This document shows, one piece after another, positions 21,701 to 33,345 of a stretch of 64,000 bases of DNA. Source of the stretch: Apostichopus japonicus. Taxonomy: Eukaryota; Echinodermata; Holothuroidea; Aspidochirotida; Stichopodidae. The stretch spans positions 7,857,501 to 7,921,500 of the forward strand of contig NC_092568.1 of the NCBI RefSeq assembly GCF_037975245.1, written 5' to 3'. The notes below the pieces were generated by a model. It worked only from the letters and a program-made list of their open reading frames with translations. It ran no database searches and had not been told where the DNA came from. The stretch's first letter is position 1; the number at the start of each line of letters is the position of its first letter. The position numbers and the translations under genes are program-made.

Positions 21701-22412
21701 GCTTGCCAATAGTCTAACCTATTTTATACTTTACACTTTCAGATATCATATCAGTTTAGCTTAGGTCTACTCTACTATTCTTCATGATGTTTCAGTTTGT
21801 TGACTTAGGTAGCACTTATATGATTATTGATGATACTCATCACGGAGTAACAGCTAGTTACATTCTGAAAATTGTGATGTGTTGGCATGGTATAATTGTA
21901 AGGGATTCAGTCTTCATACTCATAGGCTATGTATGGTTTCCTAGCAAACTCGACCATTAACTGACATTTGAGCTAGGTATATTCTAGCCTAGTTCAATGT
22001 AGGACACATCTACAACCTTCAAAATCAAACATGGTTCATACATTACATTGCTACTTACATACTGCATGGAACTTTCCATCACATCCTTGTTTGGTCTTTC
22101 CTCTAAGGTGATTGTGGTCCGATGCATCCACCTTGTCCCTTTGGCAAGTGATGGCGCCTTAAACGGTCTTCTTTGGTCAAATGGTCTGATAACTGTCTGG
22201 TTTCTGGAGCGATTTGTTAAGATTGTAGCTGTTGATTGCCCTTGTTTCGTTGCTAATGTGGATGGCATATCCATAGTTTCCATACCTGTGGTCAAGAATT
22301 TCTGACCAGTAATGTCACTGAGAGGTCGAACTTCCACATTCCTGGCCCTGTTTCCCTCTACGCTATATCTGTTTACGTGAAGACCCTTTGATCTGTTTGC
22401 AGGCTCTGCCAT
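18645..22412 (-). CDS. Unrecognised 272-residue protein, four exons, complete
   Basis: Exons in coding order: 22412-22059, 21589-21440, 19780-19579 and 18757-18645, with standard splice sites and compatible phases (0, 0, 1) to a TGA stop. The total of 819 nt gives 272 residues. The start (MAEPANRSKG) has a favourable context (GAAATGG); an upstream in-frame TTG is not a credible start. There is no signal peptide or membrane segment. The protein is basic and polar, rich in Arg, Ser, Thr, Asn and His. It contains SHFELGMNEQQHLTTHNDTE and later NYWSSYTDVHSRLG. Short 'T-T-x-x-x-x-Y' and 'W-S-S-Y' elements of this sort occur in several microtubule-inner or axonemal proteins, so a ciliary or sperm-tail role is a guess only. 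I do not recognise the family. Confidence 0.8.
18758..19578 (-). other. Intron 3 of the 272-aa protein gene
   Basis: Begins GTATGAG after ACAG at 19579 and ends CTCCTTAG. Nothing else recognised. Confidence 0.7.
19579..19780 (-). CDS. Exon 3 of the 272-aa protein gene
   Basis: Acceptor TCTGTCGACAG|CCA. 67 codons plus one base, from PNKVHYPSILNWSHNVTGQD to ...KVQYNLLTG. Contains the NYWSSYTDVHSRLG segment. This region is also open on the plus strand (19651-19872), but without splice signals or phase agreement. Confidence 0.8.
19781..21439 (-). other. Intron 2 of the 272-aa protein gene
   Basis: Contains the inverted-array element at 20681-21312. The donor GTAAGA lies just beyond exon 2, and an A/T-rich run follows. 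No further exon seen. Confidence 0.7.
20681..21312. mobile_element. Inverted-array element built on CGAATGACA
   Basis: The left side has ctaaaacgaatgacaa and further cgaatgaca copies (20681-20770). The right side has about nine copies of the reverse complement tgtcattcg (21185-21305) and ends cattcgatttagtt, complementary to the left ctaaaacgaatg apart from one base. The interior has no transposase. This looks like a non-autonomous foldback element whose arms are short tandem repeats. A target-site duplication was not found, so the ends are approximate. Confidence 0.6.
21440..21589 (-). CDS. Exon 2 of the 272-aa protein gene
   Basis: Acceptor ATTCCTTTGCAG|GCA and donor CAT|GTAAGA. 50 codons in phase 0, AYSGKYVTSPPQRPRQCPSL to ...EYPGRPIDH. 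It carries the most motif-like part of the protein (HFELG...HLTTHNDTEY). Confidence 0.8.
21590..22058 (-). other. Intron 1 of the 272-aa protein gene
   Basis: Flanked by TAT|GTAAGT (strong donor) and TTTGCAG. No repeats recognised. Confidence 0.75.
22059..22412 (-). CDS. Exon 1 of the 272-aa protein gene, with start codon
   Basis: ATG at 22412 in good context; 118 codons, ending SSMQY at the donor GTAAGT. Basic, low in hydrophobics, no predicted helix-breaking repeats. The corresponding plus-strand frame at 22048-22305 is a shadow. Confidence 0.8.
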
Positions 22413-23252
22413 TTCGATAAAGCCTAGCCAACACAATAGGTAGCCTACTTTTAGTTTAAGATAAAAATGACTTTGCCTAACGTTACTACGTTCAAGTTAG
22501 TCTATCCCAGAAAACATGCTCAGTCTACTTTTGTATCACAATGTACCGTTCACTTCTTTAAACGACATTCGTCCAACTAAAACCAGTTTTTCTCGGGCTG
22601 AAACTCCGTCACAGTGACAAGCTTGGGTCTTAGACAGTTAGGGGATCTCCCAATAAAACCCAAATTGCCGTACCAGTACTAGGATAGTACTAGTTACGCT
22701 ACGAATTGCTTACAATCTCAAAGTCTACTTCAGGTAAACAACTATCACACAGACAGGTACCCATAGCAACAAGGTATGTCTGACTCCGGGACGAAGTTTG
22801 TGAAGGGCTGTGTGAACAGTTATTGATCTGTAGTGTACATTGCTATGTTACAAACATTACAAAAGAAAACCGGTGTCGAGATTTCCTCGTGTCATCGTGG
22901 TCAATGCCAGTGATTCTGTATTAGAAATAAATGTCGAACTTGTCAGCATAAAAGTGTGATTGAATCTTTATATAACAAAGATTTTCCCTTGCGGGCCATC
23001 CCAGGTTACCTTGTATATTTAGTAAAGAGACTGACAATGGGTGCAAATGATGACAAATGAACAATGATGATGATAGAGTAAGTGAACAATTAATAAATCC
23101 ATTACTTTTATGTTATAGTTCAGATACATATATAGAGAATGAAGTTGTATGACGCCGGCTAACAAGCCTACAATTACAACACCGTATCGCAACTAAGACA
23201 ATGTTACAGTATAATAAATAGTCAAATTTCAATAATTTCGAAAGGTATGTAC
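22413..23252. other. 5' flank of the minus-strand 272-aa gene
   Basis: Likely holds the promoter and 5' UTR of that gene. No TATA box or known site could be assigned with confidence. Confidence 0.4.
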
Positions 23253-25196
23253 CAGGCGCGTATCCAGGGGGGTGTTGGGGGCGCGCCCCCGGGTAAGAAA
23301 AAGAGGAGAAAAAAAAGGGAAGAAAAAAGAGGAAAAAGAGGAAAAAAGAGGAGGAGGAGAGGAAGGGAAAAGAAAAAGAGAAAAGGGAGAAAGGGAGGGA
23401 GTAAAAGAAAACGCCAAGACACCGGGAAGAGAACGAGGAACAGTGACATCATTATAGCACTGATCCCTATTATATACACAGGGTAGCCAGTGACGGATCG
23501 AGGATTTCGGAAGGGGCGTGCACCTCACCCTACCCCTTACACCGACAACTCCATTTTTGACGTTTCCAATTTCCCTCTCTCACTAATGTATCTATATACA
23601 TACTATATAAGGTCTATCATAACGCGCGTGTGTGTGTGAATATGGACGCCTTAAACAATTGTACAATTGTACTATGAAACCAACTGCGGCTAGCCTCGAA
23701 CTCGACCGAGTCGTCGGGGAACATGACGCATTTCGGGAAGGGGGCGACCACCCCCCCCCCCCCGAGCATATTTTTTTTATGATATCGCTAGTAATTTCAA
23801 AATAGAAAATGCTTAGATACAACTAACAAGGCCTGGGAAGTGTCATTTCCATCGATCTGGGAGGCATTTTCGGCCAAAATTTTCGGGTACGCTTCGCGCC
23901 AACCCTACGCTTAGATAGTTTGCCTGCAGACTTCGCCCCTCCCTTGGCAAATTCTTCGCTACGCGCCTGTTCGAATTTGTAAAGCAAACAGCAGATATCA
24001 AATAATATCAGTGAGCATGAAAATGGCGTTTAGGATGAACAGCTTCAAAACTGTTTGTGTGTGTAGTCAAAGGCGAAGGAGCCCAATTTGATTTGGGGAG
24101 CTGTAACGACTTGCCCGAAAAATATAACCAACATTTTTCGCGCGCAAAGCGCGCGCTCAACATGTTAATGCCAATATCATATAAACAAGCATCGGTTATT
24201 ACATCGCATACCATCGTGTACCGTACGGTCCGTGAAAGTTGCGCAGTACACCGCGGGATGCCCATCTAAACAACGAAATGTCTTATGTAGATGGAAAAAA
24301 AAAGCATGGAGGTCCAATTATGTCAAAACTCTCTTTTACTAGTCGGCCAAGCTTAGAACTTTATTTTAATTACCAAGGAGATGATTTTTAATTTATTTCC
24401 TTTAGATGTAGCTATGGATTGCAATTTATTTTTCTTTCAGTAGGTGCCCAAAAAAATTTCAGTATTGGCCGAATTTTCAGAAACAAATATTGGGGGGGGG
24501 GGAGTTGCAGCCCCCGCCTCCTACGCCTATGTGTGTATTGTTCGGTTTCGGAAATATACGGCATTTGTTTCATTTCCTTCAACGAAGTTTTACAATAGCC
24601 GTTATAAAAGGTTTTAATATTTGTACACCAATAAATAATCTGGGGGTGTCTGAATTTTCGAAAATTTCCTGACCAACATTCTTCATCATACTTCCCTCTA
24701 CTCGTGCAATTTTGGCCGGTCTGTTAGGGGTTCAAGGAGGTTTTTCTATATTGGTTGTCCATAGATGATTTTTTTTTTTTTGCAACATGATGGGTACGTT
24801 TTGAAATGAGTTTATTCACGAGAAATGTGATTTTTCAAATTCTGAACAAATAATGGGCTTAAAACCTTCGGGTATTGTGGCCCGCGACGTAGAATCACCT
24901 ACAAAAGCAATGATCCACAGGACATGCGATGAGTTCGAACATGATGTGTGACTGGTGACAATCTTCAAAAAGGTTATGGATGGAGAAAAAAACTAGTGGG
25001 AAATACTTGTTTCTCATGCAAAAGTGTACATCTGGTTGGTCATTTTCAAGCCCCAAAAGTGCCATTTCCGGTGATCTGGGGGGTATGAAAACCAGAAATT
25101 TTCTTGTACGCTGCGCGCCAACCGACGGTGGCGCTCCGCTTAGATAGTAATTCGCCCCCCCCCCCCCCGGGTTAGAAAATCCTGGATACGCCCCTG
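23253..25196. mobile_element. Composite hAT-like non-autonomous element
   Basis: The left end CAGGCGCGTATCCAGG (23253) is inverted at the right end as cctggatacgcccctg (to 25196), and TGTAC flanks both sides (23248-23252 and 25197-25201). CAGGGGCG-like ends are typical of hAT elements, but those normally make 8-bp duplications, so the family is uncertain. Inside, a ~90-bp segment occurs twice in direct orientation (23838-23917 and 25057-25147: aagtg[t/c]catttcc ... cttagatag), and another hAT-like end, CAGTGACGGATCGAGG, starts at 23488. This suggests nested or tandem insertions. No transposase frame is visible; purine-rich runs at 23290-23410 create spurious open frames. Confidence 0.6.
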
Positions 25197-28100
25197 TGTA
25201 CGGTAGTATGTTTGTTTTTTCAGCTCTTTTTTACCCAAAAAGTCACAATTTCGATAAAAAGCCGAAATAAAAGTTGAAGTATTGAGATAAATCATCATCT
25301 CAACTATTCATCATAAAGGGTCAAACTTTGAAGAATGAAATGAGTAAATTTCTAGAAAATTCGGAATAAATTCAGAAAATTCAGAAATAAATACAAAATT
25401 GTCACAAAAATGTAGCATCATTAGACGAATTTGTAAATTATTTGTGAGAAAAAAGTGAAAATTTCGTCATGAAAACACGAAATTTCGTGGAAGAAGGAGT
25501 AAAATATATAGTCCTAATTGAAGATAAATATTTGAAACTTCCAACGACCAAATGGCCATTCATAATATCAAAATAAACATTCTTCTGGGAATCTTCTCTG
25601 ACTTTTTGATAGCTTCCTTCGCCACATGGTTATAATGTCCCTTGTTGTAAATTTCACAACCCTTGTAACTTGAAAGACTTTATATATATATATCCCAGAA
25701 CAGTGCACTCTGTCTCATTTTTAGTGTTACATCAGGAACCTGGTACCGACGAGATTGTTTTATATACATGCTACCACTTTTCCATTCACTTGTACTCGTA
25801 AAGTATAATAGTAACGCGTGTACATATTTCTGAAGGTAAATCGAAATCCCAATATACGCATACCGTGTGCTATATCAAGTGTGAACTGGTGGCTGGTATA
25901 GTGTCCAACGCACAAGTTACTCTACAGTACCTTCCGTAACTAATCCAGCGTTTGGTCGTGTAACAAATACTGCAACCTGACCTCCGATTTGAGTGCACCA
26001 AAGCTGCATAAGAAAATTTTGCTACAAACTAACGAGGTTAGTACTGCATTTAAAGCCTTAGAGAGCTCAAATAGCCTTAATTTGGCCCATTACAGTAGGC
26101 AAATAGCTACGTTTGCAGCTCATTCAATTGCAGGCATAATTACAACATAATGAAAAGAAATGTAGACTAGGCTAAATAGTTGTAGGTGTTGGTCTACCTT
26201 GTGTTGTTGTGCATCACTTATTAGGCTACTCTTAAATAATAATACTTCTTACAGGGCAATATTAACTTAATGGCTCAGACAACCACAACAGGCTTTAGGG
26301 CCTACTAGTATTAATAGGCTAGGTGTTACCAATACCATAATGTTATCTGAACAAAGGAGGATAGGTTGCTGCACATGCAGTGGCCCAAGTTCCCATTGAA
26401 TGCTACACAGTACTGTAGTAGGCCTGTACCTATATATAATCATGAATATAAAGTTAGTAGATTTAAGAGACTAACTCAAGCTTGAAGATTTCAAGCTGGA
26501 AATACCTCTCTTACTTATCCTAATTACATAAAGGCTTCAATTTTCAGTGACCAGATTCACCAAAATAAGTAATAGTCATAATTAATTGATAACTGCCAAA
26601 CCAGCATTTACTAAATCAACCTAATAAATACACATGCATTCAAATGATTCAGAATGACATGAAAGTATGAATCAATCACTAGCGTATAAGTACACCAGGT
26701 GAATTGTGTGTGCACAGACAAACATAACTGGTCGATCGAATCTAAAGTCAAAGCCCAACTTGCACAGTTTTGGCAAAAACAAAACAGAAAATGTTATTGG
26801 TGCACAGGAGGTTCTGCGATAACCATTGCATACTACTCGAAGTCTTCACTGTGCATGGAGTCAATTCAAGACCAGAATATATATTTTCTTAGATGTTTGG
26901 GAAAGTTTTCATTAAAAGGATTTTTTCACCTTACTTTTAATGATAAAGGTTGGGATCGTTTGGAACTCCTCATCCCTCCCACCTCCCCCCCCCCCCCCCC
27001 CAGATACATATGAACAATTAAGAAAGCAAAGCTTATTCTTGCAATGTGATGACCAACAATAACATACTTAAACATTTTGTCTTACCCATACCACAAACAT
27101 GTCACCGCTAGACCCATACGTAGGTTATTCACAAGAATGATGTAATCGGCAGAAAGACAACCCTCCTCACAGAGAGACCTTGAGACATTGTTATCAAAGC
27201 TTCAAGGCCTTTCATAGTTCAGAGTTGGTTAGTTTAGAGGCTTATCTCACAGATTTCAAAACAAAGGTTCTAGTGTACAGTAGCAGTCGGTGAGACAACA
27301 ATCATTTGCATTTCTTTGTTACTGTAGCTTCCTGAAATTTTTCCACACCATCTAAGACATTTTTTACTGCTAAGTATGATGATGTGCAACATTAATGTAT
27401 TGCATTTAATTCTTAAATATTTGTGGCCCAAACACTTACTCTTATCTTGTTGATCAAAGCATCTTTTTGAGTTTGTTTAGACAACTTTTCTCAAACCAAG
27501 TATTATTCATTAAGATTACAATTGATGAAGCAGAGATGTAGTTCTAGGCCTTTTCAACTGATAGCAAGTTATTTAGTGAGTAATTGTTGGGTTCTATCTA
27601 GTCTTCAACAATTTTTCACCCAGCCTTTTTACATAGTAGTATACAACACATTCAATAGCAATCTGGGGAAAAAAATCAGAAATGTTCATATTTTAGTGTA
27701 CAATATGATGAAACTTGACTAGAAACAAATCAATTACCTACATTTTCATTTGTATTTGCTATCAATCAACAATGAAGGATCAAAATCAAAACAAAAAATT
27801 TGCTACCAAACTTTGAGAGACACACATCCATATGTATATTGGTAGTATACTATACAGTACACAGGGCTTCAGTGTATATATATCTGTGTATGTAGTTTAT
27901 TTGCTATGCAGGGTTGCAGACCCTCAGTAGTTTCAATATTTAATATTATATTTAACAAAAATTAATGAACCTGAAAACTGATATGCAGAATATAATGCCA
28001 TAAAAGAAAAACTTTATCTCTGGAAAACTCATAAATTTATTAAAGTAGTATATATTTAGGGCAATGCTAGGATAGTGGTTTTAAACTGGATAATGGATTT

Positions 28101-28630
28101 GGTAGCAAATCTAGATGCAGTAGTATTGGCAAATTTCATTATTGCTCTGCCAAAACAATGTATAGGTTTTACCTTTCCTTCTAATTCCAAAATTGTCAAC
28201 GTAGTTGTAAATTAGTCTTATGAATAACGGACAAATGACAGATTCAGCCCCAATTAACACAGTATTTGGAAGTTGCGTCACTCTATATTCATCTGTTGCA
28301 AGAGTGATAGGTGATTAAACTTTGCTTGTTGATTTGTTTTCTTAGACAAGTAAGAGACTGTCTCAAGACTTTTTAATCATCGCTTGCAACATTCATGCAA
28401 CAAAAGTAGCATCCTAGCTTGTCTTCAACCAGGTGGATGGCACAACTGGAATAACATTAAATAGTACAGACACAACTACCTGCTTTGAGAAATTGCTAGT
28501 TCTCATTGTTGTAAAGTCTTTTACATAACTCTGCCATCTTTGTCATAAGCAGTGACTACATGGAGATCTGCCTTTTGTTGATACACACCTGTAATAGAGC
28601 GTGACATATGTTTTGTATTTATTCTTCCAG
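25197..28630. other. Intergenic DNA and probable 5' leader region of FKBP2
   Basis: No coding block recognised. A TATA-like run (25681-25693) lies about 30 bp upstream of a pyrimidine-rich stretch and could be a core promoter. Because the FKBP2 start codon sits 3 nt after a splice acceptor, a non-coding first exon must lie somewhere in this stretch or before it; I could not place it. A poly-C tract is at 26986-27001. Confidence 0.4.
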
Positions 28631-28633
28631 GAG

Positions 28634-28804
28634 ATGGCAACTCAATGGAAGCAGATAGCAGTTTCCCTGCTGATAATTGTTTTAGTAGTCGTTATAGAAG
28701 TCAATTCAGAGAAAACAAAGAAACTTCAAATTGGAGTGAAGAAGAAGGTAGAAAATTGTGCAAGAAGATCCAAGAACGGTGATAGATTGAGTATGCATTA
28801 TACT
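28634..28804 (+). CDS. FKBP2: FKBP2 exon with start codon and signal peptide
   Basis: 57 codons, [20 protein letters not shown] through ...GDRLSMHYT, donor ACT|gtaagt. An upstream in-frame ATG at 28601 lies on the intronic side of the acceptor and is not used. Confidence 0.95.
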
Positions 28805-31406
28805 GTAAGTACTAAATATAACAACAATGTTTTATAGTGTGGAATGGAGACTGATGCATACAACTCTGCAGTCAGGTTTCAGAGTTGAGGAATACCGTAT
28901 AATGTCTTTAGATCCCTGATTTCAAAGCGTGACAACCGTGGTCAGACTTATGCCAACTTGAGGGCAAAAACATTCATTGGGTTATGTGTCATAACAGGGT
29001 ACATTTACTCACCACCATGGTGGTCAATGCTACATTCAGACTTTTCATTCATCTTTAAGAATCATGCCCAGAAGAAACACAACCTGAGCCGTTTCAAGTT
29101 AGAACATAATCTACTAATAGAAAGTTTGCAAAAGAAGTTGAATTTCCTCCGTTTGTTAAAAATATGTCCTGTAAGAAATAGTGAGCTGAAAGACACCACT
29201 TTTTGATTTTTTATGTTTTTTTGGTAGACCTGACAAAAATGGTAGCAAAGTTTTATTTAATTAGTAATGAGTTGGTATTAGTATGAATTCAGCCATAATT
29301 TGGTCCATTGTATGATAGAACCTTTCATCTTCAAGGCTTAATCTCATCCTTAGACCTAATGGTTTTGTACTATTTTTTGTTCATTTACAGGGCACCTTGG
29401 AAAATGGAGAGGAATTTGACAGCAGTCTTCCTCGAGGAGAACCTTTTGTTTTTACCCTTGGAATGGGACAAGTCATTAAAGGATGGGAACAAGGATTGTT
29501 AAAGTAAGTTTGACAAAATGTTGGAATGAATGCCAGACATATCTGCAGCATGATTATGTAGTCGTCATGTTTTCATTGCACTGCTTTTATTTGCAATATG
29601 AAAGTTACCTTTCATGTAGGTCTATCATCTGAGATATTTACAAGATATTGTTTGGTACAAAAGTGCAAACATGCTCAAATTGGACTCGACAGGACTATTT
29701 TTGGAGCATAGTCCATGGACAGATTGTTTTTCTGAGGATGGCCGTAAAATAGAAATGATGCGAACTGTATGGCCAACTTTGATGTAACTACTCTGCTAAG
29801 TGTAACATCTGTAAAACTGAAATTTACATGTATGATATTTCATGACAAAAGTATATCTTTTTGCTAAAGCAGATATTGAATTTGGTATTAACTGGAAATT
29901 ATTCAGTACTCGAATCCCATAACATTGCAGTTCATTAGCTGGTCCATAAAATGAATTGAAGAATTACGAAATGGTCGCTGAGTCACTTTTCAAATTTCAT
30001 GCGATTAATATTACTATGGAAATGTTCCTGGATAACAAACTTTGTAGAAATTGTATGGAATCATTAGTAATACTCTGGTTAATGTTTAAACAATTAGAGT
30101 GAAAAGTAAAACTAGTGTACTCTTAAGGTTGATCAATGTGCTATGATATTTTGAGTAATATTTGTAATTGGTAGGTTAGTATTATTGGTAACCAAATGCA
30201 AAAACCTCTATGGAAAGAAGCATTAACATTGTTGATTTAAGATTTTCTGATACACAGACATTGTATTAACACATCATTGAAGTAATCAAAAAAAGTTATG
30301 AAATAGGTAAACTTTTTTTGTGATAATTGAAAATACCATTATAACAGTTTTGTCTGTGTCTTCCTCATATTCTTGGATGTCTTGTTGACAGGCTATGCCA
30401 CACACTTTTTGTGCCAAGTCAGTTTGCATCATAACACACTAAACAATAGGAAAATGTAGCCTTCATAAACTAATGATAACCAGCATTCAAAATATTGAAT
30501 GGGCCTAAATTTGCACAAGCAGCATGCGTGCAGGGTACAGCACAAAAGAAATTCCCAAGAAATAATGGTTTCCCCTCCTCTCCCCACTTTTCTCCTTCCC
30601 TCCACCTCCAACCCCCCTCCACTCCCCTTCAAAATGGACTCCAATGTCCTGTGTCTCTCAATGTTTAAAGAGTTGGTTATAATATTGCATTTGTATCCTA
30701 TGAACCATTTGTTTCTCATTTCAGTATGTGTGAAGGAGAAAAGAGAAAGCTAGTCATTCCGTCCGATCTTGGTTACGGCGAAAGAGGGGCACCTCCAAAA
30801 ATTCCAGGTAAAGGTGGAATTTGTTTACAAAAGACATTTGTGGATTTATTTTGAGATCCTTAAAGAAGTTAGGGTGGATGCTTTGCACGTTGTCTAAGGA
30901 TTTGCAAGGTGTTTGATGTGTCAGTTGAAAGTCTGATAGAAATAAGTTAAATTCCAGTATGAGTAAGCCCACGTAATATAGTCATATCATGTGTAGCAGT
31001 TAAGCTGAAGAAAATGTTATGAGATGCTCCATCAGAAGTCAACAGTCTTAACTGGAAAGATTAACATTGTTGTTGTTCTTACAATATCAGAACTCGTTGT
31101 GTTCATGCAAGCATGAAGATATATAAATATGTGGTGAAAAAAGTACAACTTTATTCTGGAGGTTGATATTTCTGTTTCTGAAATGTTCAAAACATTGAAC
31201 ATTTTATTGGGTACAAGAAGCAGATACTTACAATTGCATCGAAAGTTGCAATAATGGAAATCGTCGCATACACAAAAATAATGGAATTATGTATACAAAA
31301 TATCTGTTTGTATGTTAAAAATAATCAAATTGCTTTCTCAACAGGTGGTTCTACTTTGATCTTTGAGGTGGAGCTTATCAAGATTGAAGGAAAAACAGAG
31401 CTTTGA
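28634..31406 (+). CDS. FKBP2: FKBP2-type ER peptidyl-prolyl cis-trans isomerase, complete
   Basis: FKBP13/FKBP2 catalyses proline cis-trans isomerisation in the ER lumen and binds FK506. Exons: 28634-28804, 29391-29503, 30725-30807 and 31345-31406, with phases 0, 2 and 1 at GT/AG sites. The total is 142 residues, the same length as the human protein. Residues 1-25 form a signal peptide (basic start, then [11 protein letters not shown]). The FKBP domain runs from about 30 to 138. Pocket residues of FKBP12 are conserved at Y56, F66, D67, F76, V85, I86, W89, Y112 and F129. The end KTEL is like the TEL end of vertebrate FKBP2 and suits ER retrieval. ATG at 28634 follows the acceptor ttccag|GAG by three bases, so a 5' UTR intron is implied. 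Confidence 0.97.
28805..29390 (+). other. FKBP2 intron 1 (first within the coding region)
   Basis: Begins gtaagt and ends tttacag. The 82-codon open frame at 28958-29206 is intronic, without coding character. Confidence 0.85.
29391..29503 (+). CDS. FKBP2: FKBP2 exon: [12 protein letters not shown] to [11 protein letters not shown]
   Basis: Encodes the F-D and V-I-x-G-W parts of the ligand pocket. Ends with two bases (AA) completed by the next exon to Asn, giving GLLNMCEGEKR. Confidence 0.95.
29504..30724 (+). other. FKBP2 intron 2
   Basis: Donor gtaagt, acceptor catttcag. AT-rich with a short CT-rich tract near 30568-30628; no repeat family recognised. Confidence 0.85.
30725..30807 (+). CDS. 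FKBP2: FKBP2 exon: [12 protein letters not shown] to APPKIP
   Basis: 27 codons with a base on each side. Contains [13 protein letters not shown], the conserved 80s-loop tyrosine region of FKBPs. Confidence 0.95.
30808..31344 (+). other. FKBP2 intron 3
   Basis: Donor gtaaag, acceptor ttctcaacag. Nothing else seen. Confidence 0.85.
31345..31406 (+). CDS. FKBP2: FKBP2 terminal exon, ends KTEL
   Basis: Reads [20 protein letters not shown] and TGA at 31404-31406, the last beta strand of the FKBP fold followed by the ER-retrieval-type tail. Confidence 0.95.
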
Positions 31407-33345
31407 TTTTATGGTGGTTTCTGTGTAGTCAACATCTGCTTTGTGAAGTACTGCTGTACTTGTGGCATTAGTTAAAGAGACGGAGTACTTTTAAAGAAAT
31501 CAGATATTGATGTGTGCTAGGTGGTACTCACTCCTAGTGCCTATGGTGTCTTCTGTTCTGTGTTTGTACACAAAGATGCAGACATTTATCCAAGTAGTAC
31601 CAATCAAGTATGCCAATCTCATCAGTTAATTGGAAGCCGGGAAAAATGTTCTGCAGAACCTTTGCTCAAGCAGCAGTATTTCTGCAATCCGACGACGCCT
31701 GTTTTCTTTGTGAACTGTCCCTTTAAGAATATTTGTCTATCAAATTTAATTTAATGTGTTAAGAACAGTTATTCTAAAGTTGAGTAACTTTTGGTAATTT
31801 AGCATTGTTTTGTTTTTTTGTTTCTTTATCACTTTTGACTACTTCCTTTTGTATCCTTTGCCACCAGTAGAAGAACAGAGTGATAGAGAGAGATATTACT
31901 AAACAAATCTGGTAACCGAATAGTACAGCACTATGGTACAGTAGATGTGGTATAGCATTATAGAAATCTGACAAAAAAAGGAGATATTTATCAGCATTTA
32001 CACCACCTCAAGACAAAAAAATGAAAGTTATAGCAGATGACAACAAAGAGACATAATAATATTTACTATTAATTAGGTAAATCAGCAACAGAAAATTGAC
32101 CGGGAAGGTATGAAATATTTTGGAGTTCTAACTTAGGGGCCCTTTTCTGCCCCTGCTCCCCTCCTAAAGAGGAACCTAGCCACCCCTTACCCCCCCCCTT
32201 TGCGGGTTAAGACACTGTATTGAAGTGAATTATTAATTTGAAGTACACGTGTTCCTCTGTGTTCAGTTTCCATGGTTACTTCAACTACCATATGGACTTA
32301 GCAAGTATCATACAGTGTAATTTGATAATGACGATAACAGATAATGCAAAACGAACACTGCCTATTTGATTCAAATAACTAAAAACAAGAATATATCACA
32401 TAGCTTTTTGAGGGATGTCTAGTATATTATATGCTAAATGATGTTTATAATGTGACTTTTGTGTGTGATTTTCAAGCAATGTGATCATGTCATCATATCA
32501 CAGGTGGCAAGATGCTTGCTTGTATGTTGTCTCACAGTCTAGCTATCCACCCCTGAGTCTGTTTAGGTGTCATAGGATGGCAACATGTTAAATTTAGCAA
32601 ATTAATGAAATTAAGTGTTAATAACTTAAAATCATAATGACCATCTTCAGCCTTATTTATTTTACTTCAGATCTGTGTCTGATTTTGAGAAATCTTTAAG
32701 GATTACTATAGAAAGATATGTAAGGAGGTTCACTATAGGTTATGAAATGATTCCAAAATTGATTCTATTTATTACAGAAAAAATATACCTAAATACCGTT
32801 AATGTTTCGTGTGTGTTCAAAGCCAAAAAGCAATCATGTATGTAATCTCTCTGCCAATGTAATTATTAATCTTGTAGACACACTCTGTATATCTCATATA
32901 CTTGATTTAGTATGCAATCTTGCAGCTGTAGGCTTATATGACAGTAGGGTATTAAGGCTATATCTTGCACATACATGTTGCCATGTAAATGAATGCTGCC
33001 AAAGAACATCAGTGGGGATAGTGCTAATAGTTTAAGACATCTATTTCTTCTAGGAGAAAAATAGCATTTTCCCTGTAAAATAGTTTTTTCTGACGTTTCT
33101 TCTGATTTTGAGTCTGTAAATGACTCCCGCAAGTTGACATCGAATGCATTCTGTTGGGAACCCCCCCCCCCCCCCCCATGCCTTATGCACTGGCCAAAAT
33201 GGCTCTCTTGATCATTCAGGTGAAAGATCTGCATTGTGAGTCTCATTTAGTTTTATATGACACTATGAAAGGCATTTAATAACAAGCTTACCTGTTTCAC
33301 TTTGTGATAACTATAACTGAAGCAATAAAACACTTTTTTGTTTTT
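31407..33345 (+). other. Probable FKBP2 3' UTR
   Basis: No open frame with coding character. The stretch ends at the poly(A) signal at 33324 followed by a T-rich tract. Poly-C runs lie near 32190 and 33161-33177. The real cleavage site could be earlier. Confidence 0.4.
33324..33329 (+). promoter_or_regulatory. Candidate poly(A) signal for FKBP2
   Basis: AATAAA followed within 10 nt by a T-rich stretch (cttttttgttttttttag), the expected downstream element. It is the clearest plus-strand signal I noticed after the FKBP2 stop codon. Confidence 0.45.

Noticed and set aside
22412-22436. N-terminal extension MCWLGFIE of the 272-aa protein
   Set aside because: It starts at TTG, not ATG, on the minus strand; ATG at 22412 has the better context.
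23229-23528. Several overlapping open frames rich in Lys/Arg or Pro/Phe/Leu
   Set aside because: They are translations of a purine-rich low-complexity run inside a transposable element.
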